This document shows, one piece after another, positions 52,927-62,709 of a stretch of 64,000 nucleotides of DNA. The notes beneath the pieces were generated by a model. The model was not told the DNA's origin, made no database searches, and saw only the letters and a program-made list of their open reading frames with translations. Made by a program: the position numbers and the translations under genes. How positions within the stretch are numbered: position 1 is the stretch's first letter; the number at the start of each line of letters is the position of its first letter. The DNA lies in assembly GCF_001424185.1 (NCBI RefSeq), contig NZ_LMOM01000002.1, positions 39,900 through 103,899 of the forward strand. The letters run 5' to 3'. The DNA comes from Deinococcus sp. Leaf326 (GTDB lineage Bacteria > Deinococcota > Deinococci > Deinococcales > Deinococcaceae).

Positions 52927-53817
52927 CTATTCCACCAATCGCGTCAGGGTCACGCCCTCAGGCAAGACGCTTTCATCGATGGTCAGCTCGTAGTCCTCAT
53001 AGGTGCGGGGCACGGTCACCTCTCCCCTACGCTGCACCTTCACCCGGCCCAGAAGCTTGTGGGCCGGCGCATTACCTAGCGGCGAACTATGACTAAAAAC
53101 GTATAGCCCCCGACAGGCGGTCAGGCCACGAGAAGCACTGCGGTCGAGGTCCCACATGTTCTCCAGCGCCTGCCAGAGCACCTGCAGGTCAGTGTCATCG
53201 AAGCCCGTCAGCTTGCCAAACGAAGGCACGTAGAAGCCATGCGCCACATATAAACCGTAAGGGATGTACGCCTTGCGGCCCATCGTGCCGCTGCGGGCGG
53301 TTTCATCCTCGGCAGCCTGCTTGGGGTCGGGCTTGGTCAAGGCCACCCGCGTGATCGCCGCATCCAAACCCAAAATTGGATCGGCGCTGCGAGCAAAGGT
53401 GAGCTGCACTGGGCCGCGCACCTGCCCGGCGTTGACCTCGGTGCTCATCACGGCCCCGAACGTACGGACATCGAAAAAATTGGCGCACATCCACTGCCGG
53501 GCTTCGTTCACATCCTTCTGGTTGGCCTTCTTGGGATCTTTACCCAGTGCCGTATATGCCCGCCCATGCTGGTTGTTCAGGATTGCGCCCTGCTGCACGT
53601 AGATCTTGAATCGTTCTTCCTGACCACGCAAGGCGTCCACGTAGTTGCGAATCTTGCGTTTGAGAGCCACGTCGGTCACGATGCCCAAGCCCGTCTCGGG
53701 GTCGACACGCGGTAAGTTGCCGGCGTCCGGATCGCCGTTGGGGTTGCCGTTGGTAACATCGAATAGCAGAACGAACTCATGGCGGTTGGCAGCATTCAGG
53801 TGGGCGGCGTCGGGCAT
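52927..53817 (-). CDS. cas7: Cascade backbone Cas7 (Csd2)
   Basis: 296 residues of the I-C Csd2 type: [20 protein letters not shown] at the start, [15 protein letters not shown] in the middle and [16 protein letters not shown]. Forms the crRNA-coating filament of the interference complex. Its start codon overlaps the last base of the cas8c stop. Confidence 0.95.
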   Translation of the reverse strand: MPDAAHLNAANRHEFVLLFDVTNGNPNGDPDAGNLPRVDPETGLGIVTDVALKRKIRNYVDALRGQEERFKIYVQQGAILNNQHGRAYTALGKDPKKANQKDVNEARQWMCANFFDVRTFGAVMSTEVNAGQVRGPVQLTFARSADPILGLDAAITRVALTKPDPKQAAEDETARSGTMGRKAYIPYGLYVAHGFYVPSFGKLTGFDDTDLQVLWQALENMWDLDRSASRGLTACRGLYVFSHSSPLGNAPAHKLLGRVKVQRRGEVTVPRTYEDYELTIDESVLPEGVTLTRLVE

Positions 53818-55682
53818 CAGTTGGCTCCTTCCAGAAGGGTGGGGTGGGGGGCAGGTGTTGAGGCTTTGGCGGCTTCCCGCTCTTTCTTGGCAGCGCTGCG
53901 CTCGCGGATACCAGCGCTGATCTCAGCCCTCTGGTGGTAGTAACCCAGGGCGAACAGCGCCTGCTGCGGCGTGGTGAGCGGTTTGGCCGGGATGTCACGC
54001 AGTCGCGTCATTACGTCTTCCAGCTCGCGCTGCTTGGCGAAATATGCGCCCTCGTTGTCCTTGCGGAGCTTTTGCAGGTGAGCCTGTGACCCCTGGATCA
54101 GCCGCCCCACCACCGCGTAGGGCGTGGTGCTCATTGCGCCGTAAAAGCGGTCGACCAGGGTTGTATTCGCCTTCATGACACTGCTCTGGATATCGTCCAG
54201 CACGGCCAGCAGGCGGCCCAGGTGATAGGCGGGTTCAGGGCGACTCGTATCCAGGGCTTCCAGGTGATCATCCTGCATTCCGTACTCCTTGCGTGAGAGC
54301 AGCACCATCTTGGTCAAGACGGCGCGGGGGCGGGTGACGCGGTTTGTGTCGGCACGGCTTCGCGCTGCCAGACGGACCAGAAACACACTAGGGAGAGGCT
54401 GACCACTCAGGGCAAATTGCATCAGTGCATCCACGTCTGGGGCAATGTGGGCCTTGCTGGGGTCGCGGTACATCGCCCCAACCAGGGCGTAGAGATCGAA
54501 AGTCTCGTGGTCGGGGAACTTGCTGTCCTCAGGATTGATGGGCGCGAGCGATTGCGCCCCGAAGTAGTCGGCCAGATGGTTGACCGCGTCTTGCACGGTG
54601 CTGCTCAGGTGGGTTCGTACAGCGATTCGGCTGCCACTGGGAGTAAACCCTGCTGCATAGAAGGCTGCGCCTGCTTTGAGGGTGGGCAACTGTCCGGTCA
54701 AAAGGCTCCACAGCGACTGCCGGACTTCCTCAGTGCGGGCCTGCTTCTCACGCTTTTTCGCTGCGCCGTATTTGCTGAGTCCGGTGGGCGGTTCCTTCAG
54801 GCTTTTGCTTACCAGTGGCACAGCCCCCTCGCCTGTCCAGAAGGCGTAGGTCACACCGCCCAGCTTCAGAGACGTGTTCGGGTCGGCCAGCAGGCGGTTC
54901 AGGCCACGCGCGTATTCCTCGGCCACCTCCAGCCGCACTGGGGCGATATTCGATGCCCTCAGTCCGTACGACTCAAATGCCTGCGCGTTGGCGCTAATGA
55001 AGTTCATGCCCGCCATCTGCCCGCCCAAAATGCCCTTGATCTTGACCGGTTCTATTCGCATCACGGGGCCAAACTTGCCTGTGATGAGACATTCCGCCTG
55101 CAGAGCCTCATCGTCTGTAAACTGCTCCGCCCAGAACTGCCTCACACGGGTCAGGTCCAGCGGGTACTCACCCTCGACAGCGAAAGTCACGTTAGTGTCC
55201 GGCGCAAAATCGGGATAGGCAGCCAGATGTTCTGCCCGGAACGTTTCGAGATCATAGCCGTCCAGAAACGTGGCGACGGCCCGCACGCTCGGCTCGTCTG
55301 TGGCCTCGGCGGCGGCCAGTACCAGCGCCCGGAACGCTTCATGCCGTCCTAACGTGTTCTTGTCACCCTCTTTGCGAGCTAGGCCCAGCACGTATTCGGC
55401 GTTGTCCATCAGCAGCTTAGCCTTCGTGGCAGCGCGTACCAGCTCCGGCGCGGCCATCGGCAATCCCAGATCCTTGCCCTTCGTCTTACCGCTGCTGCGC
55501 GGCTGCACATCCCTGACCGTACCGTCTGCCTTGAGATTTACGACCCAACGTACAGGCTGCATGGCGTACATGAAGGGCAGGGCGTCGTCTGCCGGGACGG
55601 CCTCGATGCCGCTGGAAACAGACTTTTTTCCCTCCTTGCGCATCCGCAGCTCATACTCGCGCAGCTGGTAAAGCAGGCTCAT
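53817..55682 (-). CDS. cas8c: Cascade large subunit Cas8c (Csd1)
   Basis: 621 residues from the ATG at 55682 (MSLLYQLREYELRMRKEGKK), which overlaps the cas5 stop; an earlier in-frame start at 55781 is less likely. Family marks include FMYAMQPVRWVVNLKADGTV and the C-terminal LFALGYYHQRAE, typical of Csd1. Recognises the PAM and recruits Cas3; in I-C an internal start also yields a small subunit from the C-terminus. Confidence 0.95.
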   Translation of the reverse strand: MSLLYQLREYELRMRKEGKKSVSSGIEAVPADDALPFMYAMQPVRWVVNLKADGTVRDVQPRSSGKTKGKDLGLPMAAPELVRAATKAKLLMDNAEYVLGLARKEGDKNTLGRHEAFRALVLAAAEATDEPSVRAVATFLDGYDLETFRAEHLAAYPDFAPDTNVTFAVEGEYPLDLTRVRQFWAEQFTDDEALQAECLITGKFGPVMRIEPVKIKGILGGQMAGMNFISANAQAFESYGLRASNIAPVRLEVAEEYARGLNRLLADPNTSLKLGGVTYAFWTGEGAVPLVSKSLKEPPTGLSKYGAAKKREKQARTEEVRQSLWSLLTGQLPTLKAGAAFYAAGFTPSGSRIAVRTHLSSTVQDAVNHLADYFGAQSLAPINPEDSKFPDHETFDLYALVGAMYRDPSKAHIAPDVDALMQFALSGQPLPSVFLVRLAARSRADTNRVTRPRAVLTKMVLLSRKEYGMQDDHLEALDTSRPEPAYHLGRLLAVLDDIQSSVMKANTTLVDRFYGAMSTTPYAVVGRLIQGSQAHLQKLRKDNEGAYFAKQRELEDVMTRLRDIPAKPLTTPQQALFALGYYHQRAEISAGIRERSAAKKEREAAKASTPAPHPTLLEGAN

Positions 55683-56413
55683 GCGTCCATCTCCCCGTAC
55701 AGTTGCCTGGGTACGTCTAACACCCCCTTTCCTGTCAGTACAGCATCGAAGAACCGTGGCGTAGCGCTGCCATCCACCCAACGTCCTCCCGCAGTGTCAT
55801 GCTGGCGGTACTTCACGCGGCCCTTCTTGCCCTCACGAAACTCTAGGTCGAAGAGCATGCGGCCTAAGCTGAGCAGCCCCGCCCGCTCCGCGTACTCGCC
55901 GCCCAATTGCCGCACCACGTTAGCAGGTTGCTCATCCCCTTCTGGCAGTGAGAAGAATGCAGTGAACTCCCGGTTGCCCAAATAAGGCTGAGCGAACGCT
56001 TGCCCCTTTTCGGCGCGGCGCCGGAACATGGCCTCATATTTGGCAAGGGGATCACTGGTATGAGGCCGCAGCACCATGTCGGCCTTAATGACGTAACTCA
56101 CGTCCCGCAGAATCAGCGCGTGCCGCTGCGAACGGTCGTCCTCAGCATTGAAACCGCCGCCGTCCTTGGCCCAGCCACGCGCCGAACGCTCGGAGGCTAA
56201 CGTATTCACCTCGTTGCGCAGGATGCTATGTCGCTGTACCGGCTTCAGCACCATGATCTGCCGCACCCGCCACTCAAATTCCGGCTTCCAGAACACTGCC
56301 TCCAGCACGCCTCGGGCCGCCGAGGGAGTCATCACGTCATAAGAGACGCGCTCAGCCTTGTTTTCGGGGCGGGTGAAGCAGGCGTAATCACTCCAGACCT
56401 TCAGCTCTAGCAC
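55679..56413 (-). CDS. cas5: Cas5 of subtype I-C (crRNA-processing)
   Basis: 244 residues. LKVWSDYACFTRPENKAERV and SYDVMTPSAARGVLEAVFWK match the I-C Cas5, which replaces Cas6 as the endonuclease that cuts pre-crRNA. Also present are PYLGNREFTAFFSLPEGDEQ and the C-terminal LGRMLFDLEF. Positioned between cas3 and cas8c as usual. Confidence 0.95.
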   Translation of the reverse strand: MLELKVWSDYACFTRPENKAERVSYDVMTPSAARGVLEAVFWKPEFEWRVRQIMVLKPVQRHSILRNEVNTLASERSARGWAKDGGGFNAEDDRSQRHALILRDVSYVIKADMVLRPHTSDPLAKYEAMFRRRAEKGQAFAQPYLGNREFTAFFSLPEGDEQPANVVRQLGGEYAERAGLLSLGRMLFDLEFREGKKGRVKYRQHDTAGGRWVDGSATPRFFDAVLTGKGVLDVPRQLYGEMDA

Positions 56414-56437
56414 ATGGATTCCTCCCAGTGGATTGCT

Positions 56438-58741
56438 TCACAGACTCGTAAACACGTCATCGTTCCCCTCCGCCACAATCCCCAACTTGTCGTGATACTT
56501 CGCTGTCTCGGGCCATTCCCAGATTATGGGGAGTTCCATGCCCAAGTAGCTGGCGCGGCGCACTAACTCCGGCACAGGGGCCAGCAGATGTCCTAGCTTC
56601 TCGGCCTGATGCTGGTACACACTGACCGTGAACTGTTGCAGGGCGCGCCACGCCTCCTGCCGCTCAGGCTTGCTGCGACTGCGCTCAATGGTGACGAGCA
56701 GAGCGTCCACCTTCGCCTTGTCGTACCCTCGCACGATAATGGGCACGGTGTCGCCATCAATCATGCGGTAGGCGTCAGCCACCTGCCCAAAATACAGGCC
56801 TGCGTGCGCCCTGAAAAACTCCATCTGACCGTCAGCCACGCGAACCTCTGGTGCAGTACGGACGTTTCGGTACACCTGCCGGAAATATGGGGTGAACACG
56901 GCGGGATGGTGCAGGTTCGCGTTCTCGCGCAGTTCGGTGCTCGCCAGCCGTTCGCGCACCTCATAATCGCCTCTGGGCAGCTTGTGGGCCTCCGGCACGA
57001 ATACGACGACATGACCCATTGCCAGCCTCCCCTCACGATTGCATCGCCCGGCGGCCTGCACAATGGCCTCCAGTGGCCCCATCGCCCGGTAGACACGGGG
57101 AAAATCCACATCTATCCCGGCCTCGATAAGCTGGGTGGACACCACGCGGCAGGGCAGCCCCGCTTTCAACCGAGCCCGGATAGCGTCCAGCTCCCGTTTG
57201 CGGTGCGCGGGTACCAGATTGGTTGAGAGGTGGAAGGTCGCCTCGTCCTCGCCAAGCAGGGTATAGAGGTCGTGCGCCTGCGCGCGCATGTTCACGATGC
57301 ATAACACCTGCTCATACCCCTTCAGTTCGGCGGCGAGATCGGCCCAAGGGGTTGGCTCGGCGATACGGAAATCGTACTCCACGCGCTGGAGCTGGTCGAA
57401 GTAGTGCGCCGCCTCCGGCACAAGGTCACGGATGCCTGCCAGCGACGGAAAGCCCAGTGACTCGTCCAGCGCGGGCTGCGTGGCCGTGCACAGCACCACG
57501 CTGCATCCGGCGTAGTTCACCAGAAATTGGAGCGCGTCCAGCGTGGGCCTCAGTAGGTGTGCAGGCAAGCTCTGCGCCTCGTCCAGCACGATTACACTGC
57601 CCGACACGTTGTGCAGTCGCCGCAGTTGCGCAGTGCGCGTGCCGTACAGCGCCTCCTGGAAGAGCCGCACGGTGGTAGTCACGATCACGGGCGCGTCCCA
57701 ATTCTCTGTGGCGAGGTCGGGGGCGGTGGTCTGGCGCTCCCGACCTTCTCGTTCTGGTACTTCCAGGTTGCTGTGGTGCTCCAGCACTTTAAACTCGCCA
57801 GGCCTCTCCAACACGTCCCGGAAGACCTTCGCTGTCTGGTCGATGATAGTCGTGAACGGCACAGCGTAGATCACCCGCCGTAGTCCGTGCTTCTGCGCGT
57901 GAGCGAGCGCGAAGGCCAGCGAGGCGAGCGTCTTGCCGCCCCCGGTGGGCATAGTCAGGCGAAAGAAGCCCGGGGTGTCCCCGGCGTGCGACAGGGCTGA
58001 GGCGTACATCTCACGGCGCAATACGTTGATGGGCTGAGGGTTGACGGCATCTTGAGCGGCTTTCTTCGCCTGCTCGGTCTCCAGACGGATCAGTAGCTCA
58101 GCCATCTCCTGCGGCGCGGCGCGGTGTAGCTCGCGTAGTTCCGCCTTGCCAGGGCTACCGTGAGCCTCTGTATCCAGGCGGTCGGCATCTACCAGGGCCC
58201 CCAGTAGAAAACGGATTAGGAATGCGCGTTCGGTGCCGTTCAGGGGCAGGTCGGGCAACTCAGTAGATAGCAGCTCAGCCAGTTCGGGGGTGTCCTGCAC
58301 AGCAAGGTCCACCAGCGCCTCCACTTCGGCCAGTTCGGTTTCGTTCATCCGCCCGTTTAGGGTGTCCACGTCCCGCAGTCGCCCGTGGTGGTTGGCGATC
58401 ACGAAAGGCAACTCGTTCCCGACCTCACGGTCGGAGTCCAGACAATGCTGGATGAATCGCGCTCCCGCGTCGCTGTGGGATACGGGCCGCTCACCCAGGG
58501 TCTTATCCTCGCGCTCTTCATATGGGTGCCAGTTCAGGCGGTACATCTGGAAGTCGTCGCGGTATTTGCCAAGATCGTGCAACAAACCTGTGAGACGCGC
58601 ATAAACAGTCAGATGCGCGATATTCGAACTCAAGTAGCGAAGATGATGTTCAGTGAAACGGGCTACCCCTTCCGAGTGAGATCTGAGAGTTTGCCAAGTG
58701 GGATTTTCTTGGCTGGGACTGTGACCCATATAGAGACTCAT
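56438..58741 (-). CDS. cas3: Cas3 helicase-nuclease
   Basis: About 767 residues from MSLYMGHSPSQ (58741, behind GGGGGTG); the frame is open to 58819. N-terminal HD nuclease: LRSHSEGVARFTEHHL, LLHDLGKYRDDF and NHHG. SF2 helicase: MPTGGGKTLAS (Walker A), VLDEAQSLPAH (DEAQ instead of DEAH) and the AAGRCNREGR motif VI. Degrades DNA bound by Cascade. Head of the cas operon. Confidence 0.95.
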   Translation of the reverse strand: MSLYMGHSPSQENPTWQTLRSHSEGVARFTEHHLRYLSSNIAHLTVYARLTGLLHDLGKYRDDFQMYRLNWHPYEEREDKTLGERPVSHSDAGARFIQHCLDSDREVGNELPFVIANHHGRLRDVDTLNGRMNETELAEVEALVDLAVQDTPELAELLSTELPDLPLNGTERAFLIRFLLGALVDADRLDTEAHGSPGKAELRELHRAAPQEMAELLIRLETEQAKKAAQDAVNPQPINVLRREMYASALSHAGDTPGFFRLTMPTGGGKTLASLAFALAHAQKHGLRRVIYAVPFTTIIDQTAKVFRDVLERPGEFKVLEHHSNLEVPEREGRERQTTAPDLATENWDAPVIVTTTVRLFQEALYGTRTAQLRRLHNVSGSVIVLDEAQSLPAHLLRPTLDALQFLVNYAGCSVVLCTATQPALDESLGFPSLAGIRDLVPEAAHYFDQLQRVEYDFRIAEPTPWADLAAELKGYEQVLCIVNMRAQAHDLYTLLGEDEATFHLSTNLVPAHRKRELDAIRARLKAGLPCRVVSTQLIEAGIDVDFPRVYRAMGPLEAIVQAAGRCNREGRLAMGHVVVFVPEAHKLPRGDYEVRERLASTELRENANLHHPAVFTPYFRQVYRNVRTAPEVRVADGQMEFFRAHAGLYFGQVADAYRMIDGDTVPIIVRGYDKAKVDALLVTIERSRSKPERQEAWRALQQFTVSVYQHQAEKLGHLLAPVPELVRRASYLGMELPIIWEWPETAKYHDKLGIVAEGNDDVFTSL

Positions 58742-59018
58742 AGGCTTGGCACCCCCATACGAATCCATCCTAAAGAGGCATGTCTGATAAATCTGCTCAT
58801 TTGTGGTACGGGGGTGCATACCACATCTCTGGCCGCAGCCCCCCGAAACTCATCAGTTGGCAGGCACATCAGAGCTATTTGGGTTCAAGCCCAACCATTC
58901 GGGTCCATCCAGCGGCCGCGCGATGATGCCAGATATTAGCAGTTAAAGACGTCCAGCACACACAATCCTTACGTCTAAGACACACCTGTTTGCCCGCGCA
59001 CAGAGCAAACATAGACTC
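58742..59018. promoter_or_regulatory. Divergent region between cas3 and the DUF4375-like gene
   Basis: No gene. The part 58946-59018 is very similar to 63650-63712 in front of another gene: both read CACACACAATCC, then ACGTCT, GACACACCTG, ACAGAGC, AACATAGAC and CATG. This is likely a shared promoter or operator region. No cas promoter could be picked with confidence. Confidence 0.45.
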
Positions 59019-59477
59019 ATGAACGAAGCGAACGCCGCTATCCTCGAAGCTCAGTACAACGCCTACAGCACGGCCCTCTGGCACCGCCTGCCCGACACCC
59101 GCAGCCAGATGCCCGCCTTTCTGGACAGCCTGCCTCAGCGCGACCGGCACGCGCTGGTGCTGGAGGTCTTCGACGGTCAGGTCTGCAATGGCGGCTTCTC
59201 GCAGTGGGAGGGCAACGGCTACCTCGCGGAGGATCAGGACACCCTGCTGCTGGCCCTCCCCCGCCTCAAGGCCAGCGTGCAGGGCGAGGACGCGACCGTG
59301 GTCGCCTTGGTCGAGGAGCTGGCCGGTCTGGCGATCCGCCACGTCGCCAACTGCGACGATCCCCGGCACCTGAACGACGAGGAGTACGAGTATCTCGGCG
59401 GGCTGGACGACCGCTACTACACGGTGAATGAGCGCTTCCGGACCATCTACCAGGGCTACTTCCTGGCCTGGGCCTGA
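59019..59477 (+). CDS. DUF4375-like protein
   Basis: 152 residues. VFDGQVCNGGFSQWEGNG is the conserved DUF4375 signature (E/D-x-x-N-G-G-F-x-Q), followed by helices and YYTVNERFRTIYQGYFLA. The family is widespread and of unknown function; some relatives inhibit nucleases by DNA mimicry. It shares its upstream region with the gene at 63711. Placed between cas3 and a secreted lipoprotein. Confidence 0.75.
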   Translation: MNEANAAILEAQYNAYSTALWHRLPDTRSQMPAFLDSLPQRDRHALVLEVFDGQVCNGGFSQWEGNGYLAEDQDTLLLALPRLKASVQGEDATVVALVEELAGLAIRHVANCDDPRHLNDEEYEYLGGLDDRYYTVNERFRTIYQGYFLAWA

Positions 59478-59617
59478 GCCGAGGGGGATATGCTCCAGCT
59501 CTCCCCTATTCCTTCTACTCGGCGCTGCACAGGGAACGAAGGAGGGGTACATGACGTGAGCAGCTCACACAGCGGAGAGGGCCACTTACTGCCGTACCCC
59601 AATAGCAACAGAAAAGA

Positions 59618-59655
59618 GTGGGAGAGGCCGAGCATCTACGCCCGGCCTCTCCCAC
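59618..59655 (-). terminator. Terminator of the MACPF-like lipoprotein gene
   Basis: GTGGGAGAGGCCG and CGGCCTCTCCCAC pair over 13 positions. On the minus strand TCTTTTCTGTT follows, and the lipoprotein gene ends 17 bases before it. It may also stop plus-strand reading from the DUF4375-like gene. Confidence 0.75.
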
Positions 59656-59671
59656 CTGTCACCTGCTGCCT

Positions 59672-61558
59672 TTAGCTCTGAGGAAGCTGGAGGCGAATCT
59701 GACTGGGCTGGGTCGACGAGCAGAACCCATGGCCAGAAGTGATGGTGTACATCTTCTTGTCCGCAGAGGGCGTCGCCGTGCCCTTCTGCCGCTGATCCCA
59801 ACCATTGCTGGAAAAGCTAGTCGCCGTAGTGTTGAAGATGAATGGGGTATAGGTCAGATCCACCATCGCCACTGCCGTGAGAGCCTCATCTTCTGGGCGG
59901 CACTGACCGGCCACGCCCAGCGTGATGCTGGGGGGCGGGCCAGCCTGGTCGTTGCGCACTCCATCGCGGACCAGGAACCCGGTGCTGCTGGTATAGGTCA
60001 CGTCATTGGGGTTGACGATCAGGGTGCTGGGATCGATCTTCACCCGGGTGAAGGTGGTGGTCTGCTTACCATCGAGCTTGGCGCCCGTATCACCGGACTG
60101 CTGCGAATCGGTGTAGTCGACAACCGATTGCGTATTGTTCTGGGTGCCAAGATTCAGGTAATCGAGCGGCGTGTTGCCTGCCGCCATATCGCGGCAGAAC
60201 AGCTTATAGGACTTGGTAATGTCCTGGTCGATGAAGACGGTGTAGTCCTGATCGGTGTACTGCTTGTACAGGCTCTGCTGATCGCCGCAACTCGTAGGAA
60301 GTTTGGCAGTGATGTCAGGAAGGGCACTCAATGCGGCCGTAAGTACTTGGTACGTAGGCAGTGGGCCGTAGCTCGCCTCAGCTCCCGCTTCGGCGCCGCT
60401 GCTGGAAACGGAGCTTGGGACGCAGGTGGTGATGTCCTGGTTGCAAGCAACGATGGCAGCATTGATCCCAAGTTTCCAGCTGGGGGCACTAGCGATAGCT
60501 CCTGCTACAGCGCTTCGAGCAGCGGGATCATAAATGGCTGGGTTGAGCGCAATCACCTTCGCGCTCCCAAGAAGGTTCTCCACCAGATTGCCGCGCACGA
60601 CCAGAGAAGTCAGTTCGGCCGAACCCGCATTGATCGCCGCGACCGACTTGGTATCGGGGGGACCAAAGAAGTTGACGTACGCATTGAACGTCGCCGACTT
60701 GACGCAGCTCTTGAGTGCGTTCACGTCGGCGCAGGTAGTCAGAACTTTATCGGCGTATTTCTGCGCGTCATCAATCAGAGTATTGAGATCAGTGCTCGGA
60801 ATCCCAGGAATAGCGGTCTGGAAGGTACTGACCTTGAGTGTCGATGTGCTGGCGAGCGATTGCATCTTCTTACTGAAATCCGCTGAGATCTCAAATGGCC
60901 CGGAGGAAGCCGAGAGTTTAGCGGAGATGCTTTCCTTCTGGGCCTTGCTGTAGGTCGTGAAGTTGAAGAAAGCTGCGTAGCGTCCACCGAGCGTGAACGT
61001 GTTCAGGAAGTAGTCACCGCACGACTCTTTGAAAGCCTTGTAATCGGTGTCGTACAGCTTCTGCATGGCATCGGTCAGAACCGGCTTGGTCTGGGTGTCG
61101 TACAGCGAGTAATTCTGCCCCACAGCATCGGCTTTGAGAAGAACGCCGACGCTGTAGCTGTTGGTGTCCTGACTTTGCGCGAACTGAGCACTCGCGCTGA
61201 CTTTGGTCACCCCAGAGTTGTAGGACGCCTTGCCGCCAACATCCAAGGAGTCCGAGAGATCCGATTTGCTCTCAATCTTGGTCAGGCTGAAAGACTGCTG
61301 CAACCTGGAAGGTGTAGCCAGCGTCGGTTCAGCTTGGGGTTTCAGGCAACTGGTAGTGCCAAGGAAGCCGCCGGTCGTCGAATCGTATCCGCTGGCAAAC
61401 TGCATCCCATCGATAAAGCTCAAGCTCACCGCAGGAGACGAAGTCAGTAGGCCGCCTCCAGGCTGTTGGCCCGTTGAGGGAGCAGGAACGGCGGTATTGG
61501 AGCAGGCGGTGAGACTGGCAGCCAGGAGCAGAAGAGAAACGGAGTGAGATCTGGACAT
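59672..61558 (-). CDS. Secreted lipoprotein with MACPF-like core
   Basis: 628 residues. MSRSHSVSLLLLAASLTAC is a lipoprotein signal with lipobox LTAC. Residues about 90-260 resemble the membrane-attack/perforin fold: SGVTKVSASAQFAQSQDTNS, then the signature-like CGDYFLNTFTLGGRYAAFF (Y-G-T-H-Y...GG in classical members), followed by Ser/Ala-rich amphipathic stretches that could be membrane-inserting hairpins. The rest is a Cys-containing region with a beta-rich end. A pore-forming or defensive surface role is an inference; bacterial MACPF proteins are mostly uncharacterised. Confidence 0.6.
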   Translation of the reverse strand: MSRSHSVSLLLLAASLTACSNTAVPAPSTGQQPGGGLLTSSPAVSLSFIDGMQFASGYDSTTGGFLGTTSCLKPQAEPTLATPSRLQQSFSLTKIESKSDLSDSLDVGGKASYNSGVTKVSASAQFAQSQDTNSYSVGVLLKADAVGQNYSLYDTQTKPVLTDAMQKLYDTDYKAFKESCGDYFLNTFTLGGRYAAFFNFTTYSKAQKESISAKLSASSGPFEISADFSKKMQSLASTSTLKVSTFQTAIPGIPSTDLNTLIDDAQKYADKVLTTCADVNALKSCVKSATFNAYVNFFGPPDTKSVAAINAGSAELTSLVVRGNLVENLLGSAKVIALNPAIYDPAARSAVAGAIASAPSWKLGINAAIVACNQDITTCVPSSVSSSGAEAGAEASYGPLPTYQVLTAALSALPDITAKLPTSCGDQQSLYKQYTDQDYTVFIDQDITKSYKLFCRDMAAGNTPLDYLNLGTQNNTQSVVDYTDSQQSGDTGAKLDGKQTTTFTRVKIDPSTLIVNPNDVTYTSSTGFLVRDGVRNDQAGPPPSITLGVAGQCRPEDEALTAVAMVDLTYTPFIFNTTATSFSSNGWDQRQKGTATPSADKKMYTITSGHGFCSSTQPSQIRLQLPQS

Positions 61559-61827
61559 GCGAGGTACCCCTTGAGCTGGTGAGGAATAGCGGCATCTGCC
61601 GGAGTTGAAGTTCTAAATTAGAAAAGTATGAAACAGATATGATGTACCACCGGTGAACTCACGGGGTTCTGACAGATATGAATGAAGAGCCTGAATCAGC
61701 CCCCTGCTCTCTCTATCCTAGAAAGACGCCGAAATGACTTTCGGGGAAGGGCTGCATCACAGGCGGTCGCGTTTAAACGCCCGAAGTAGTCACTGGTTAA
61801 GCGATCTGCATATGACGCTTCGTGAGG

Positions 61828-61946
61828 ATCGTACCGGTACGAAAGACACTCCTCTGGCCTGAATCATACCGGTACGATCCAGTGCTTCCTCACTTCGGCC
61901 GAGCCAGTTCGTGCCGGTACGATTTGGGTTATCGTACCGGTATGAT
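61828..61946. repeat. Four palindromes before parA: operator or parS-like sites
   Basis: Copies of a 16-bp palindrome of consensus ATCGTACCGGTACGAT at 61828-61843 (one end mismatch), 61863-61878, 61908-61923 and 61931-61946. The last overlaps the parA start codon. All keep the core ACCGGTA or GCCGGTA. Spacing is 35, 45 and 23 bases. They could be the centromere bound by ParB and/or the operator by which the operon is autoregulated. Confidence 0.75.
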
Positions 61947-62709
61947 CACGCTCACAGTGTTCAATCACGCCGGCGGTGCGGGCAAAACCAGTCTCGCCCG
62001 CGACGTCGGCTACGAGCTCGCGCGCAGCGGTCAGCGCGTGCTGCTGATCGACCTCGATCCCCAGGCCAACCTCACCGGCTGGCTGGGCGTGGACGGGGTT
62101 GAGATCGACCAGACTATCTACCCGGTCGCGGTGGACGGCGCGCCGCTGCCCAAGCCGGTTCAGGTTCACGGCCTGTCTCTGATCCCCGCGCATGTGGACC
62201 TCGCATCGGCTGAGGCGCAGATGCTCGGCCAAGTCGGGTCCATCCTGTTTCTGAAGCAAGCGCTCGTTGCCGTGGCTGATCAGTACGACGTGGTCCTGAT
62301 TGACAGCCCACCCAGCCTTGGGCAGCTTGCCACTCTGGGCGCCCTGTCGGCCGACCGCCTGATCGTGCCGATGCCCACCCGTCAGAAAGGCCTGGACGCT
62401 CTACCCGGCCTGAACCGGGCGATGGGGATGTACCACCGGCTGCGCCCGGAGTTGCGCGTGGCGCTCTACGTGCCCACCATGCATGACGCCCGACGACTCC
62501 ATGACCGCGAGGTTCTGGAGCAGCTGCGCGGTCACCTCAGCCCGATGTCGGATCCGGTCCCCCAGCGGGAGGCTGTATGGCTGGACAGCACCACGGCTGG
62601 GCAACCTGTAGGCGTCTATGCCCCACGGAGCCCAGTACATGCTGACGTGGTCCGGTTGACCCAGGCCATTGCCCGGGCAACGGGGCTGCCCTACGAGGTG
62701 ACGGCGTGA
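61942..62709 (+). CDS. parA: ParA-type partition ATPase
   Basis: 255 residues from the ATG at 61942. A deviant Walker A ([12 protein letters not shown]), followed by [16 protein letters not shown] and [13 protein letters not shown], identifies a ParA/Soj ATPase. It lacks a long N-terminal DNA-binding domain, so the four upstream palindromes are more likely ParB or ParA-ParB sites. The stop overlaps the parB start (GTGA). Confidence 0.93.
   Translation: MITLTVFNHAGGAGKTSLARDVGYELARSGQRVLLIDLDPQANLTGWLGVDGVEIDQTIYPVAVDGAPLPKPVQVHGLSLIPAHVDLASAEAQMLGQVGSILFLKQALVAVADQYDVVLIDSPPSLGQLATLGALSADRLIVPMPTRQKGLDALPGLNRAMGMYHRLRPELRVALYVPTMHDARRLHDREVLEQLRGHLSPMSDPVPQREAVWLDSTTAGQPVGVYAPRSPVHADVVRLTQAIARATGLPYEVTA

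Noticed and set aside
58875..59552. 225-codon minus-strand ORF upstream of cas3
   Set aside because: Antisense to the DUF4375-like gene, whose signature motif is clear.
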